A stretch of DNA of 64,000 nucleotides from Actinoallomurus iriomotensis (GTDB lineage Bacteria > Actinomycetota > Actinomycetes > Streptosporangiales > Streptosporangiaceae). Made by a program: the position numbers and the translations under genes. Numbering within the stretch: the first letter of the stretch is position 1; each line of letters opens with the position of its first letter. Location of the stretch: positions 496,001 through 560,000 of the forward strand of contig NZ_BSTJ01000009.1 of NCBI RefSeq assembly GCF_030269445.1, in the 5' to 3' direction. Positions 41,404 through 50,667 of the stretch are shown here, in pieces. The notes under the pieces are model-generated. The model was given only the letters and a program-made list of their open reading frames with translations, ran no database searches and was not told the origin of the DNA.

Positions 41404-42813
41404 TCAGCCGCCCTGCTGTTCCTGCTGCAGCTTGGTGAGCAGCTCATTCACGTCGCTGCTGGAGTTCACCGTGGCGTCGAAGGTCGAGCTGGCGTGGATG
41501 GTGAACCGTCCGTTGTGTGACCGGTACCACGACGTCCAGGCGCTGCCGCTGGTGCGACATGTGATCGTCGTCTCATGGCTCGGCGTGGTCGTGCCCGTGC
41601 CCTTGCACGTCGAGACGGTCGGTCCGTCACCCCAGAACTTGGCGTTCATCGTGATGTGCACCGAGGCGGTCGAGGTGCCGGTCGAGGAGGGCATCACGCT
41701 GCCGTGCACGGTGCAGCCCGACTCGGTGCAGCTGCCGAACTGGATCTTGCCCATCGGCAGCGTGGTGATGGAGGGGTCGTAGACGTCCTTGAGGTCCTGC
41801 ACGTCGCCCCGGAGCTCGGAGAAGACCGTCGACATCTCCGAACCCTGCAGCGCCTGCACGTCCAGGGCGTAGGAGTCGCTGCCGGCGGTGCCCTCGATGC
41901 GCAACAGCCGGTGCGGGCTCTTCTTGGAGATGTAGTAGGTCGACTCGCCGACCGTCATCTTGATCGCCGGGGTGCTGCCGGCCGGGGTGTTGACGGCCTG
42001 CGGGTCGTTGCCGGCCTGCTGGAGGACCTGCGACAGCTTGGCCGGCGAGAAGTCGGCCAGCTTCAGGTCGGTCGCGGAGTCCGGGGACTTGGCCCACTTG
42101 TTGGCCGCCTTGTCGGACTCGGTCGAGGACTGACCTTCGGCGCTCCAGTAGCTGGAGTCGGCCTTGATGTAGGTCGCGCCGCCGACGTCGACGCGGGAGA
42201 CCGGCGAGCCGTGGCTGTTGTAGGTGCCCCGGGCGCTGCCGGCCTTGGTCACCTTGAACGTCGCCTGGTTGCCGCCGTACGTGCCGGTGTAGATCGCGCC
42301 ACCCGCCGAGCCGAGGGCCCGCCCGGCCTCCGCGGCCGCCTTGCCGGAGGTCTTCTTCGGGTCGTCGCCGGACCCCTTGCTGACGGCGACCACGACGACC
42401 ACGATCACGATGAGGGCCAGCACACCGGCGCCGATCGCCAGGAACACCCCGGCGCCGCCCTTCTTGGCCGGCGCGGGCGGCGGGCCGAAGCCGTACGGCT
42501 GAGCGGGGCCGCCCCACGGAGGCGGGCCGCCGGGTCCACCAGGACCGGGTCCGCCCGGGCCGCCGGGGTACGCGGGGCCGGTCGGGCCGCCGGGATAGCC
42601 GCCGGGCATGCCGGGACCGCCCGGTCCGGCCGGCGGTCCGCCGGGATAGCCCGGGCCCGAAGGACCGCCCGAACCACCGGGTCCGCTCGACGGCCAGCCC
42701 GGCGCGGGCGGCGCGGGCGAGGAGCCGGGCTGCCACTCCTGAGTCTCCGGCGGCGGCCACGAGTCCGGCTGCCCGGGCTGTGCTCCCTGGCCGCCCTCTG
42801 GACCGTTGCTCAT
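41404..42813 (-). CDS. Pro/Gly-rich single-pass membrane protein with exported domain
   Basis: 469 residues. The first 125 are a Pro/Gly low-complexity tail (GGPSGPGYPGG-type repeats), cytoplasmic by topology, followed by a membrane helix (about 125-146) and an exported domain of 320 residues. That domain has TYIKADSSYW, KWAKSPDS, and a later four-cysteine segment (FGSCTESGCTVHG; STCKGTG; ITCRTSG). The middle part is reminiscent of LolA/LppX-like lipid-binding lipoproteins, but I cannot assign it. ATG 42813 follows GGGGGAG, with a promoter at 42848-42876. It is divergent from the nuo operon. Confidence 0.65.
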   Translation of the reverse strand: MSNGPEGGQGAQPGQPDSWPPPETQEWQPGSSPAPPAPGWPSSGPGGSGGPSGPGYPGGPPAGPGGPGMPGGYPGGPTGPAYPGGPGGPGPGGPGGPPPWGGPAQPYGFGPPPAPAKKGGAGVFLAIGAGVLALIVIVVVVVAVSKGSGDDPKKTSGKAAAEAGRALGSAGGAIYTGTYGGNQATFKVTKAGSARGTYNSHGSPVSRVDVGGATYIKADSSYWSAEGQSSTESDKAANKWAKSPDSATDLKLADFSPAKLSQVLQQAGNDPQAVNTPAGSTPAIKMTVGESTYYISKKSPHRLLRIEGTAGSDSYALDVQALQGSEMSTVFSELRGDVQDLKDVYDPSITTLPMGKIQFGSCTESGCTVHGSVMPSSTGTSTASVHITMNAKFWGDGPTVSTCKGTGTTTPSHETTITCRTSGSAWTSWYRSHNGRFTIHASSTFDATVNSSSDVNELLTKLQQEQQGG

Positions 42814-42847
42814 GGCTCCCCCTATATCAATGCCACTCGTCGCCGTG

Positions 42848-42876
42848 ACCTTACGGTTTGCAGCTATGTCCGACAA
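42848..42876 (-). promoter_or_regulatory. Sigma-70-like promoter of the Pro/Gly-rich protein gene
   Basis: On the minus strand TTGTCG (42876-42871), 17 bp, TAAGGT (42853-42848); the start codon is 35 bp downstream of the -10. Confidence 0.55.
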
Positions 42877-42959
42877 GTGATGTCGCCGTTTCTGTTACCT
42901 GGCGGAGACCGCCCGCAAAGGGGCACCGCAAAGGAGGACATCCTAGGCGCCGAGCGCAT

Positions 42960-42965
42960 TACGCT
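42960..42965 (+). promoter_or_regulatory. -10 box of a probable leaderless promoter (nuoA)
   Basis: TACGCT ends 6 nt before ATG 42972. The AGGAGG further upstream (42932-42937) is too far away to serve as ribosome site for nuoA. A -35-like AGGACA lies 19 bp upstream. Confidence 0.5.
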
Positions 42966-42971
42966 GATCCC

Positions 42972-43343
42972 ATGCACGGCTACTTCGGCACGTACCTCAG
43001 CGTCGTCGTGTTGTTCCTGCTCGGCGGTCTGATCGTCGGCGGCGGGCTGCTGGCCAACCGGTCGCTGCGCCCGCACCGGCCGACGCCGGAGAAGCTCACG
43101 ACCTACGAGTGCGGTGTCGATCCGGTCGGCGAGGGATGGGCGCAGTCCTACGTCCGGTACTACGTCTTCGCCTACCTCTACGTGATCTTCGCGGTCGACG
43201 CGGTGTTCCTGTTCCCGTGGGCGACCGTGTTCTCCGCCCGGGGCTACGGTTCGGTCACCCTGGGGGAGATGTTCGTCTTCCTCGCCTTCATCGCGGCGGG
43301 ACTCGCGTACGCGTGGAAGAAGGGTGTGCTCGGCTGGGTCTGA
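42972..43343 (+). CDS. nuoA: NADH-quinone oxidoreductase-like subunit A
   Basis: 123 residues, three membrane helices (about 7-28, 62-83, 92-113), with the conserved [14 protein letters not shown] loop between helices 1 and 2 and [15 protein letters not shown] in helix 2. It is part of the membrane arm near the quinone site. It is the first gene of a ten-gene Nuo-like set; nuoB follows after 4 bp. ATG 42972 is the family start and looks leaderless. Confidence 0.93.
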   Translation: MHGYFGTYLSVVVLFLLGGLIVGGGLLANRSLRPHRPTPEKLTTYECGVDPVGEGWAQSYVRYYVFAYLYVIFAVDAVFLFPWATVFSARGYGSVTLGEMFVFLAFIAAGLAYAWKKGVLGWV

Positions 43344-43347
43344 AAGA

Positions 43348-44535
43348 ATGACCGATATGGGTGTCGTCGATCTGCCGGAGCCCCGCATCGGGGCCGCCAG
43401 CAAGCTCGCTCCGAAGCCGATCAAGTTCGTGCTGAACTGGGGGCGGCGGTACTCCCTGTGGGTCTTCAACTTCGGCCTGGCCTGTTGCGCGATCGAGTTC
43501 ATCGCCACCTCGATGTCGCGGCACGACTTCATCCGGCTCGGCGTGATCCCGTTCGCGCCGGGGCCGCGGCAGGCCGACCTCATGGTCGTCTCCGGCACGG
43601 TGAGCGACAAGATGGCGCCGGCCGTCAAGCGCCTGTACGAGCAGATGCCCGAGCCGAAGTACGTCATCTCGTTCGGCGCCTGCTCCAACTGCGGCGGCCC
43701 GTACTGGGACTCCTACTGCGTGACCAAGGGCGTCGACCAGATCATCCCGGTCGACGTGTACGTTCCGGGCTGCCCGCCGCGGCCCGAGGCGCTGCTGCAC
43801 GGCATCATCCGGCTCCAGGAGAAGATCGCCGGCGAGTCGCTGGGCGGCCGGTACTCCCAGCCGGGCGAGCCCGTCGCGCCGGCGCCGGAGGTCACGCGCA
43901 AGCCGCCCACTCCCGCGGTCCTGCGGCGTCCGCTCGTGCTGCCGCCGATGCCGGAGCCGGAGGAGATCGAGGCGGCCGAGGAGCCGACCCTGAGCATCGA
44001 CCTGCCGGTGGACCTGACGTCGTCCGAAGGGGAGTCGCCGGTGAAGAAGGAGCCCCCGGCCGAAGAGGTTCCGGACGAGTCGGCGTCCGCCGAGACCCAG
44101 CGGCTGTCCCCCGTCGAGGAGCCCGCATCGGCGAAGACCCAGCAGCTGCCCCCGGTGGAGGAGGCTCCGTCGGAGACGACCGACCGGCTTCCGGCCGTCG
44201 AGGAACCCGCGTCTGAGACCGCGGGCACGGAACAGCTGCCGCCCGCCGAGGAGGTACGGCGCGAGGCGGCGGCCTTCGAGGAGACCCAGGAGTTCCGGCC
44301 CGGACAGGAGTCGACGCGTGAGGACCCGCTGCCCGTGGCGGAGCCCGACGACGGGCCGGCGCCGGTCGAGCGGACCCGCCGGGACCTGCCGCCCGCCGAA
44401 GAGGTGCGCAAGGCCGCCGAGATCAGACAGCGCGCCCGACGGCGGGGCGACCGGCTGCGGAAGTTCGCCGAACCCCCGCCGGTCGACGCCGTCGACGACC
44501 CCGACATCATTCCGGGACTGAGCGATGACGATTGA
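43348..44535 (+). CDS. nuoB: NuoB-like subunit with a 220-residue acidic C-terminal tail
   Basis: 395 residues, over twice the usual 160-185. The first 165 are a normal NuoB: Cys46-Cys47 (LACCAIE), Cys112 (GACSNCGG) and Cys142 (VPGCPPRPE) provide the ligands of cluster N2, which passes electrons to quinone. From about 175 on, the protein is a Pro/Glu-rich tail with degenerate repeats (LPPVEEP, LPPAEEV) ending in a basic helix and DDD. ATG 43348 is chosen 4 bp after nuoA; ATG 43357 is possible. nuoC starts inside its last 11 bp. The partner subunit NuoD is absent from the locus. Confidence 0.9.
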   Translation: MTDMGVVDLPEPRIGAASKLAPKPIKFVLNWGRRYSLWVFNFGLACCAIEFIATSMSRHDFIRLGVIPFAPGPRQADLMVVSGTVSDKMAPAVKRLYEQMPEPKYVISFGACSNCGGPYWDSYCVTKGVDQIIPVDVYVPGCPPRPEALLHGIIRLQEKIAGESLGGRYSQPGEPVAPAPEVTRKPPTPAVLRRPLVLPPMPEPEEIEAAEEPTLSIDLPVDLTSSEGESPVKKEPPAEEVPDESASAETQRLSPVEEPASAKTQQLPPVEEAPSETTDRLPAVEEPASETAGTEQLPPAEEVRREAAAFEETQEFRPGQESTREDPLPVAEPDDGPAPVERTRRDLPPAEEVRKAAEIRQRARRRGDRLRKFAEPPPVDAVDDPDIIPGLSDDD

Positions 44536-45241
44536 GCTGTCCGTGGCGTGGTCGCGGCGGTTCGGCGACGAGGTGCACAGCGAGGAGACCTTCGGCCTGC
44601 TCACCGTGGACGTGCCGCCGGCGCTGTGGACCGAGTCGCTGACCTTCGCCCGCGACGACCTGGGCTGCGCGTACTTCGACTGGCTGACCGCCGTGGACGA
44701 GCTGGAGGACGGGTTCGCGATCGTGGCGCACGTGTACTCCCTGGAGGAGGGCCACCACCTGCTCGTACGGACCCGCGTGCCGCGTGCGGACCCGCGCCTG
44801 GCCACCGCGATCGACGTCTACCGCGGCGCGAACTGGCACGAGCGCGAGACCCACGAGATGTTCGGCGTGGTCTTCGACGGGCATCCGGGCCTGACGCCGC
44901 TGCTGCTGCCCGAGGGCTTCGAGGGTCATCCGCTGCGCAAGGAGTTCGTGCTGGCAGCCCGGGTCGCCAAGCCGTGGCCGGGCGCCAAGGAGCCGGGCGA
45001 GTCCGGGCACGGCGCGCCGAGCCGCCGCCGCATGATGCCGCCGGGCGTCCCCGCCGACTGGGGCCCGAACGCCGCCCCGGAACGTCCCGCCAGAGAACGC
45101 CCCGCCCCGAGACGGGCGGTCGCGGAACCCGAAACCGCGGAGCCCGAAACCGCGGCACCGGAACCGACGGAACCCGCCGCCGAGGAGCGCCCGCAGCGCC
45201 GGCGGCGCGAACGCGGCATCGAGGGCGGCGACGATGTCTGA
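44525..45241 (+). CDS. nuoC: NuoC-like subunit with a charged C-terminal tail
   Basis: 238 residues. The 30-kDa signature is [22 protein letters not shown]-like (about 99-119), followed by GHPLRKEF. The last 90 residues are a low-complexity tail rich in Pro, Glu and Arg ([12 protein letters not shown]), parallel to the NuoB tail. It is peripheral-arm scaffold. The gene overlaps nuoB by 11 bp and nuoH by 8 bp. NuoC is not fused to NuoD and no nuoD follows, which is unusual. Confidence 0.88.
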   Translation: MTIELSVAWSRRFGDEVHSEETFGLLTVDVPPALWTESLTFARDDLGCAYFDWLTAVDELEDGFAIVAHVYSLEEGHHLLVRTRVPRADPRLATAIDVYRGANWHERETHEMFGVVFDGHPGLTPLLLPEGFEGHPLRKEFVLAARVAKPWPGAKEPGESGHGAPSRRRMMPPGVPADWGPNAAPERPARERPAPRRAVAEPETAEPETAAPEPTEPAAEERPQRRRRERGIEGGDDV

Positions 45242-46199
45242 CCTGGCGATCATCGCGATCAAGCTGCTGCTGGTCGTGGTGGCGTTCCTCGTGCTGCCGC
45301 TGATCGTCGGGCAGGTCGAGCACAAGGCGATGGCCCACATGCAGGGCCGCCTCGGCCCGATGTACGCCGGGGGTTTCCACGGGTGGGCCCAGCTCGTCGC
45401 GGACGGCGTGAAGTTCGCCCAGAAGGAGGACGTCGTCCCGGCCGACGCCGACCGCCGGATCTTCAGCCTCGCCCCGGCCGTGGCGCTCATCCCGTACCTG
45501 GTCGTGCTCGTCGTGATCCCGGTCGGGCCGCACGGTCAGGTGGGCGTGTCCCTCGACCCGGGCCTGTTCTTCGCCCTGGCCATGATCGGGGTGGCGGTCC
45601 TCGGCGCGCTGATGGCGGGCTGGTCGAGCGCGAACAAGTACAGCCTCCTCGGCGGCATGCGGGTCGCCGCCCAGCTGCTGTCGTACGAGCTGCCGATGGT
45701 GCTGGCCGCCTCGTCGGTGGCGATGGCCGCGGGCACGCTGAACCTCTCGCGGATCGTCGACCACTGGGAGTGGTGGTGGCTGCCGTGGCAGGCGATCGGC
45801 GGCGTGGTGTTCTTCATCGCCGGCCTCGCCGAGCTGCGCCGCCCGCCGTTCGACATGCCCGTGGCCGACAGCGAGATCATCTTCGGTCCGTACACCGAGT
45901 ACACCGGCCTGCGCTTCGCGTTCTTCCTGCTGGCCGAGTACGCCGGGATCGTCGTACTGTCGGCGCTGACGGCCGTGCTGTTCCTCGGCGGCTGGAAGGG
46001 CCCGGTGATGAACACCGAGCTCGGCTGGCTGTGGACCCTGATCAAGGTGATGATCCTGGCGTTCGTCGTCATCTGGATCCGCGTCAGCTACCCGCGCATG
46101 CGCGAGGACCAGCTGCAGAAGCTCGCCTGGGCCGGCCTGGTGCCGCTCGCCCTGGTTCAGCTCGCCCTCACCGGCGTCATCAAGCTCGCGATCGCCTAG
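45234..46199 (+). CDS. nuoH: NADH-quinone oxidoreductase-like subunit H
   Basis: 321 residues, eight membrane helices. Family blocks are VEHKAMAHMQGRLGP, the LVADGVKFAQKEDVVP loop lining the quinone cavity, and RPPFDMPVADSEIIFGPYTEYTGLRFA. It connects the peripheral arm to the proton channels. It overlaps nuoC by 8 bp. The next nuo gene (nuoI) is 3.3 kb away; its stop overlaps the stop of a convergent response regulator by 4 bp. Confidence 0.93.
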   Translation: MSDLAIIAIKLLLVVVAFLVLPLIVGQVEHKAMAHMQGRLGPMYAGGFHGWAQLVADGVKFAQKEDVVPADADRRIFSLAPAVALIPYLVVLVVIPVGPHGQVGVSLDPGLFFALAMIGVAVLGALMAGWSSANKYSLLGGMRVAAQLLSYELPMVLAASSVAMAAGTLNLSRIVDHWEWWWLPWQAIGGVVFFIAGLAELRRPPFDMPVADSEIIFGPYTEYTGLRFAFFLLAEYAGIVVLSALTAVLFLGGWKGPVMNTELGWLWTLIKVMILAFVVIWIRVSYPRMREDQLQKLAWAGLVPLALVQLALTGVIKLAIA

Positions 46200-46834
46200 A
46201 TCCCCAGGTAGCGGAGGACGGCGAGGACCCGGCGGTGGTCGTCGCCGGATGGTGGCAGGTCCAGCTTGAGGAAGATGTTGGCGATGTGCTTCTCCACCGC
46301 GCGGTCGGAGACGACCAGTGTCTTGGCGATCGCCGCGTTGGTGCGGCCTTCGGCCATCAGGCCCAGCACCTCGCGTTCGCGTGGGGTCAGGGACCGCACG
46401 CCGCCGTGGCCGGCGTTCAGCAGGTGTCCGACCACCTCCGGGTCCAGGGCGGTGCCGCCGGAGGCCACGCGGTGCAGGGCGTCCACGAAGTCGTCGATGT
46501 CGCCGACCCGCTCCTTCAGCAGGTAGCCGACCCCGGCCGGTGACCCGGCGAGCAGGTCGGTGGCGAACCGCGTCTCGATGTACTGCGAGAACAGCAGGAG
46601 GCCCATCCCCGGGTGGTCGCGGCGCAGCTCGATCGCGGCGCGCAGGCCCTCGTCGGTGTGCGTGGGCGGCATGCGGATGTCGATGACCGCGGCGTCCGGG
46701 CGGTGCTCGGCGACCGCCGCGCGCAGCGCGTCCGCGTCGCCGACGCCCGCGACGACCTCGTGGCCGCGTGCGGCCAGCAGATGCGCCAGGCCGTCCCGGA
46801 GGATGGCGGCGTCGTCGGCGATCACAATGCGCAT
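46196..46834 (-). CDS. LuxR/NarL-family response regulator
   Basis: 212 residues: receiver domain with Asp7-Asp8, phospho-acceptor Asp52 (VIDIRMPP) and the KERVGD Lys near 103; a C-terminal LuxR HTH (LTPREREVLGLMAEGRTNAAIA). The longer MPPTHTDEGLRAA loop is typical of the subgroup paired with sensor-domain kinases. ATG 46834 lies 8 bp after the kinase stop. Targets are unknown; its position inside the nuo locus makes nuo genes candidates. Confidence 0.92.
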   Translation of the reverse strand: MRIVIADDAAILRDGLAHLLAARGHEVVAGVGDADALRAAVAEHRPDAAVIDIRMPPTHTDEGLRAAIELRRDHPGMGLLLFSQYIETRFATDLLAGSPAGVGYLLKERVGDIDDFVDALHRVASGGTALDPEVVGHLLNAGHGGVRSLTPREREVLGLMAEGRTNAAIAKTLVVSDRAVEKHIANIFLKLDLPPSGDDHRRVLAVLRYLGI

Positions 46835-46842
46835 GGCGGCCT

Positions 46843-48072
46843 TCAGGCGTGGGAGGGGAGTTCGACGGTGACCACCGTAGGGCCACCGGGCGGGCTGGAG
46901 ACGTCGATCCGCCCGTCCACCGTACGGACCCGGTCGAGCAGGCCGGACAGTCCCGAGCCGCCGCCCAGGGCGGCCCCGCCGCGGCCGTCGTCGTGGACGC
47001 GCAGGCACAGCCGGTCGTCCTGCTGGGTGAGGGAGAGCCGGATCCGGCTCGCGCCGCTGTGCTTGGCGGCGTTGGCGAGGAGTTCGGCGGCGCAGAAGTA
47101 GGCGATCGACTCGATCGCGGCGGTGGGCCGCGCGGCCAGGGCGATCTCCGTCTCGACCGGCACCGCGGAACGCGCGGCGAGAGTGGTGAGGGCGGTGTCC
47201 AGGCCGTGGTCGAGCGCGGGCGGGTGGATGCCGCGCACGAGTTCGCGCAGCTCCACGACGGCCTCCTTGGCGGTGGCCCGCGCGTTGTCGACGAGGGCGC
47301 GTGCGGCCTCGTCGGTGACCACGTCGCGCACCATCGTGAGCTGCATGGTCAGCGCGATCAGCCGTACCTGCGCGCCGTCGTGCAGGTCACGCTCGATCCG
47401 GCGCAGGGTGGCCGCCGCGTCGTCGACGGCGTGGGCGCGCGTCTCCTCCAGGTCCCGTACGCGCTCCTGCAGCCCCCGCCGCCCCAGCAGCCACCGCGCC
47501 AGCAGGCGGTCGGGAATCGTGGCCACGTGCATGGCCCACGGGGCCAGGAACAGCAGGGCCACCCCGCCGACGCACATGAGCGCGCCGTTGTCGAACAGAG
47601 TGTGGGAACCAGGCGCACCCTGGTTGAGATCGAGCGCGTTCTGCAGGGGACGGGTGACCAGCACCACGCCCCAGACCCAGGTGAGCGTGAGGACGTACAC
47701 CTGGAGGGCGACGACGGGGAACTTCAGCAGCAGGTAGCCCATCGTGCGCCAGCCGACCGCGTCGCTGAGCCGTGTCTGCATCCGGCCGAGCGGTCCCCGC
47801 GCGGCCACCGGCCGCGCGGGCGCCTCGATCCGTTCGCCGAGGAACCGCCCGGCCAGCCCCCGGTGCAGGCCGCCGATCCGCCGCGCCCCCACCAGCCCGG
47901 CCGCCAGCAGCGGGAACCCGGCGGCGCTGACGGCCAGTCCGGCGCCCAGCACCAGCGTCGCCACCACGTACGCGAAACCGAGAGCGGCCAGCGGCGTGTT
48001 GACCAGCACGTACGCGATCTCGGCCCACGCCCGGCGGCTGACCGGCGCCCGCAGGACCGTCCCGAGGGTCAT
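46843..48072 (-). CDS. Sensor histidine kinase with membrane sensor domain
   Basis: 409 residues. Four helices in two hairpins (about 18-63 and 112-185) form a sensor domain of the actinomycete PF13796 kind; then HisKA_3 with His231 in RDLHDGAQVRLIAL, and an ATPase domain with ELLANAAKHSGAS (N box) and GGGSGLSGL (G box). Its ATG overlaps the stop of the upstream membrane protein (ATGA). It pairs with the response regulator downstream. Confidence 0.9.
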   Translation of the reverse strand: MTLGTVLRAPVSRRAWAEIAYVLVNTPLAALGFAYVVATLVLGAGLAVSAAGFPLLAAGLVGARRIGGLHRGLAGRFLGERIEAPARPVAARGPLGRMQTRLSDAVGWRTMGYLLLKFPVVALQVYVLTLTWVWGVVLVTRPLQNALDLNQGAPGSHTLFDNGALMCVGGVALLFLAPWAMHVATIPDRLLARWLLGRRGLQERVRDLEETRAHAVDDAAATLRRIERDLHDGAQVRLIALTMQLTMVRDVVTDEAARALVDNARATAKEAVVELRELVRGIHPPALDHGLDTALTTLAARSAVPVETEIALAARPTAAIESIAYFCAAELLANAAKHSGASRIRLSLTQQDDRLCLRVHDDGRGGAALGGGSGLSGLLDRVRTVDGRIDVSSPPGGPTVVTVELPSHA

Positions 48073-48521
48073 GGGCCGAGCAGGCGGATCCGCGCGTGGT
48101 TGAGGCCGCGCAGGATCCAGGGGGTCAGGTACAGGAAGGTCAGTCCGCCGAACACCGCGTGGAACGCCCAGACGCCCGCGAACGTCGGCCCGCCCCACGC
48201 GTCGTGGTACGAGCCGCCCATGCCGATCAGCCAGCGGGCCGGATAGGCGAAGTTGAGCGCCACGATCGACCACGCGTACCCGGTGATCACCAACGTCGGC
48301 AGGTCGAGCGGCAGGGCGAGCAGACCGCGCAGCCGCCTCATCGGCACGTCCCGGCCGAGCAGGGCGGAGGCGAGCCGGCGCTGGAGCCGCCCGCCGTCGG
48401 CGACCGCGGCGAGCCCGGCGAACGGGGCGAGCAGGACGTAGGCGGTGCGGCGCCAGGGCTCGGCGGTGAACGGCAGGCGCCACGGCGAGACGTGGCCGGT
48501 CATGGTCATCTCTGGCTTCAT
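48069..48521 (-). CDS. Sensor-like membrane protein of the two-component operon
   Basis: 150 residues with about four membrane segments, one near 28-45 and three in the second half. Its opening resembles the paired-hairpin sensor domain of the kinase that follows, so it may be a split-off or duplicated sensor half acting with it. It has no kinase or catalytic motif. ATG 48521 after GGGGGC is used; ATG 48509 and GTG 48536 are alternatives. Confidence 0.65.
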   Translation of the reverse strand: MKPEMTMTGHVSPWRLPFTAEPWRRTAYVLLAPFAGLAAVADGGRLQRRLASALLGRDVPMRRLRGLLALPLDLPTLVITGYAWSIVALNFAYPARWLIGMGGSYHDAWGGPTFAGVWAFHAVFGGLTFLYLTPWILRGLNHARIRLLGP

Positions 48522-48602
48522 GCCCCCAATGCTCACGGACCGGCGCCCACCAGGTCGATCGTGCCAGTACGGGCGAACGAGGGTGGGGGTAGCCCCACCG
48601 CG

Positions 48603-49301
48603 TCAGCGGATGAACACGGAGTACTCGGCGATGTCGGACACGATGGACGGCGGCAGGTCGCACCGTACGGCGACCTCCTCGGCGGAGACGAACCCGCCGC
48701 CCTGGCCGCGGGCCTGCATGATCCGGTCGACCATCTCGTAGGTCAGGCCGGGCAGCCGGCTCAGCACCTCCGGCGGCACGTGGTTCACGTCGATCAGGCC
48801 GCCGTCGTCGAACTGCCGCGGCATCAGGTCGGGCCGGCCGACGCGCAGCTCACGCGCGAGGACGGGGTCGTCGGCCACGATCTTCCGCGCGGCCTCCCGC
48901 AGCGAACGCCGTTGCCGCGCCATGGCGACGACCTGCTCGTTCATCTGGCCGCGCACGTCGGGCCGCGGGTAGACCCGGGGACGGGCGGTCAGCGCGTGGG
49001 CCGTGCTGACCGTCCAGGTGAGGATGAACAGGAACAGGCCGAGCGCGACGCCCGCCGCGCTCCCGGAGCCGAGCCCGAGGCACGTGCCGACCACTCCGGC
49101 GCCGTACCCGGCCGCGGCGGCGCCCAGGGCGGGCGACCTGCGGCGCAGGGCGGCGTAGAGGAAGGACGCGGGCGCGCCGAAACCGCCGGTGAGCAGCGGA
49201 ACCACCGCCCATCCCAGCCCCTGCGACGACGGCGCCGGAGGCCGGGGAACGCTCACCGGCGGCCTCATCGGAGGCCGCGGTTGCGGCGAAGGCCAGCCCA
49301 T
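48603..49301 (-). CDS. Membrane protein with helix-hairpin-helix C-terminus, paralogue of the SARP fusion tail
   Basis: 232 residues: Pro-rich N-terminus, three membrane segments (about 30-50, 58-78, 83-103), then a helical region with ARELRVGRPDLMPRQFDDGG and LIDVNHVPPEVLSRLPGLT, a ComEA-type helix-hairpin-helix. Segment by segment it matches residues 300-505 of the SARP fusion at 27714-29291 (ARELRIGRPDL, FNDGGLVDINGVPEHVLAALPG). HhH motifs can bind DNA non-specifically, but here they would sit just under the membrane. ATG 49301 is supported by TACGAT ending 6 nt upstream. Confidence 0.7.
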   Translation of the reverse strand: MGWPSPQPRPPMRPPVSVPRPPAPSSQGLGWAVVPLLTGGFGAPASFLYAALRRRSPALGAAAAGYGAGVVGTCLGLGSGSAAGVALGLFLFILTWTVSTAHALTARPRVYPRPDVRGQMNEQVVAMARQRRSLREAARKIVADDPVLARELRVGRPDLMPRQFDDGGLIDVNHVPPEVLSRLPGLTYEMVDRIMQARGQGGGFVSAEEVAVRCDLPPSIVSDIAEYSVFIR

Positions 49302-49307
49302 ACGTCG

Positions 49308-49313
49308 ATCGTA
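49308..49313 (-). promoter_or_regulatory. -10 box of a probable leaderless promoter (HhH membrane protein)
   Basis: TACGAT on the minus strand, ending 6 nt before ATG 49301. The 192-bp gap to nuoI must also contain the promoter for the second nuo segment, which I could not identify. Confidence 0.45.
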
Positions 49314-49493
49314 CGGCGGCACCGGCCGGAAGTGACTCACACTGATTCTGACGGATTCGACGGACGGGAGGTTTCCGCCCTGCCGCTGTGATCCGTCGTG
49401 ACGCCGAATTCCCGTGTATCCCCGTGGGGCCGGAGGGGCGTAGGCACGGGCTCCGGTTTGCCAACGGGCAGGGATAAGCAATCATGGTGACCC

Positions 49494-50027
49494 GTGGCAC
49501 GCATTCCCGGATCCGGTCTGGCAAAGGGCCTCGCGGTCACGCTGCGTACGATGACCCGGCGTTCCATCACGCGGCAGTACCCCGAGGTTCAACCCGACCT
49601 GCCGCCACGCAGCCGCGGCGTCATCGCCCTCCTTGAGGAGAACTGCACCGTTTGCATGCTGTGCGCCCGGGAGTGCCCCGACTGGTGCATCTACATCGAC
49701 TCCCACAAGGAGACGCTGCCCGCGCCCGAGGGCGGCCGTCCGCGGACGCGCAACGTCCTCGACCGGTTCGGCATCGACTTCGCGCTCTGCATGTACTGCG
49801 GGATCTGCATCGAGGCCTGTCCCTTCGACGCGCTGTTCTGGTCGCCGGAGTTCGAGTACGCCGAGTACGACATCGCCGAGCTGACCCACGAACGCGACCG
49901 GCTGCGCGAATGGATGTGGACGGTGCCTCCGCCGCCCGCCCACGACAAGGGCGCCGAACCACCCCGCGAGCTGCCGAAGGACCGGCTCTCCGGGAGTGCG
50001 GGGCCGGACAGGGGCAAGGCCCGGTGA
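49494..50027 (+). CDS. nuoI: NuoI-like 2x[4Fe-4S] subunit
   Basis: 177 residues. Two ferredoxin motifs, C-x2-C-x2-C-x3-CP at 51-62 ([12 protein letters not shown]) and at 99-110 ([12 protein letters not shown]), bind clusters N6a and N6b and relay electrons to NuoB. The C-terminus is a Pro-rich tail. GTG 49494 is assumed from family length; no good ribosome site is visible. In a complex without NuoE, F and G, this subunit is a natural docking point for ferredoxin. It begins the second nuo segment and overlaps nuoJ (GTGA). Confidence 0.92.
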   Translation: MARIPGSGLAKGLAVTLRTMTRRSITRQYPEVQPDLPPRSRGVIALLEENCTVCMLCARECPDWCIYIDSHKETLPAPEGGRPRTRNVLDRFGIDFALCMYCGICIEACPFDALFWSPEFEYAEYDIAELTHERDRLREWMWTVPPPPAHDKGAEPPRELPKDRLSGSAGPDRGKAR

Positions 50028-50665
50028 GCACCGCCGACATCGTCATCCTGGCGCTCGGCGTGGTCGCGATCGGCTCCGGCGTCATGGTCGTGAGCACCCG
50101 CCAGCTCGTACACGCCGCGCTCTGGCTCGTCGTCTCGTTCGGCGCGCTGGCCGCCTCGTACGTCGTCCTCGCCGCGGAGTTCGTCGCCTGGGTGCAGGTG
50201 CTGATCTACGTCGGCGCGGTCGTGGTGCTGCTGCTGTTCGGCATCATGCTGACGCGGGCGCCGATCGGCCGTTCGGAGGACCTGGACTCCGGCAACCGCA
50301 TCGTCGCGATCATCACCGCCGCCGCGACCGCCGTCGTCCTCGTCACCACCCTCGTACGGGGCTTCCGTGACGCCTACTTCCCGCTGAAGGCCAGGGTCGG
50401 CAACGGCAGCTCCAGCGTCATCGGCGCCGGCATCTTCCGCACCTGGGTGCTGCCCTTCGAGGCCCTGTCGGTGCTGCTGCTGGCCGCGCTCATCGGCGCG
50501 ATCGTGCTCTCCCGCTCCGACATCGGGCCCGAGCAGGCCGAACCGGAGCCCACGCCGCCCGCGCGCCCCCGCAGCCGCCCTCCGGGCCCGCTCGCGCGGA
50601 GAAAGCCGCGCGGCGCCGACGACGAGGACACCATCGTGATCTCCCGGATCGACGAGGGGGCCTGA
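50024..50665 (+). CDS. nuoJ: NADH-quinone oxidoreductase-like subunit J
   Basis: 213 residues, five membrane helices, with the conserved third-helix region [26 protein letters not shown] Pro/Arg/Asp-rich cytoplasmic tail (about 170-213) is added at the C-terminus, as in the NuoB and NuoC proteins here. GTG 50024 overlaps the nuoI stop. nuoK starts 2 bp downstream. Confidence 0.92.
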   Translation: MSTADIVILALGVVAIGSGVMVVSTRQLVHAALWLVVSFGALAASYVVLAAEFVAWVQVLIYVGAVVVLLLFGIMLTRAPIGRSEDLDSGNRIVAIITAAATAVVLVTTLVRGFRDAYFPLKARVGNGSSSVIGAGIFRTWVLPFEALSVLLLAALIGAIVLSRSDIGPEQAEPEPTPPARPRSRPPGPLARRKPRGADDEDTIVISRIDEGA

Positions 50666-50667
50666 GG

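Noticed and set aside
41575-43032. A 485-codon plus-strand frame across the Pro/Gly-rich protein and nuoA start
   Set aside because: Antisense of a Gly/Pro low-complexity gene; it would also overlap the nuo promoter and the nuoA start.
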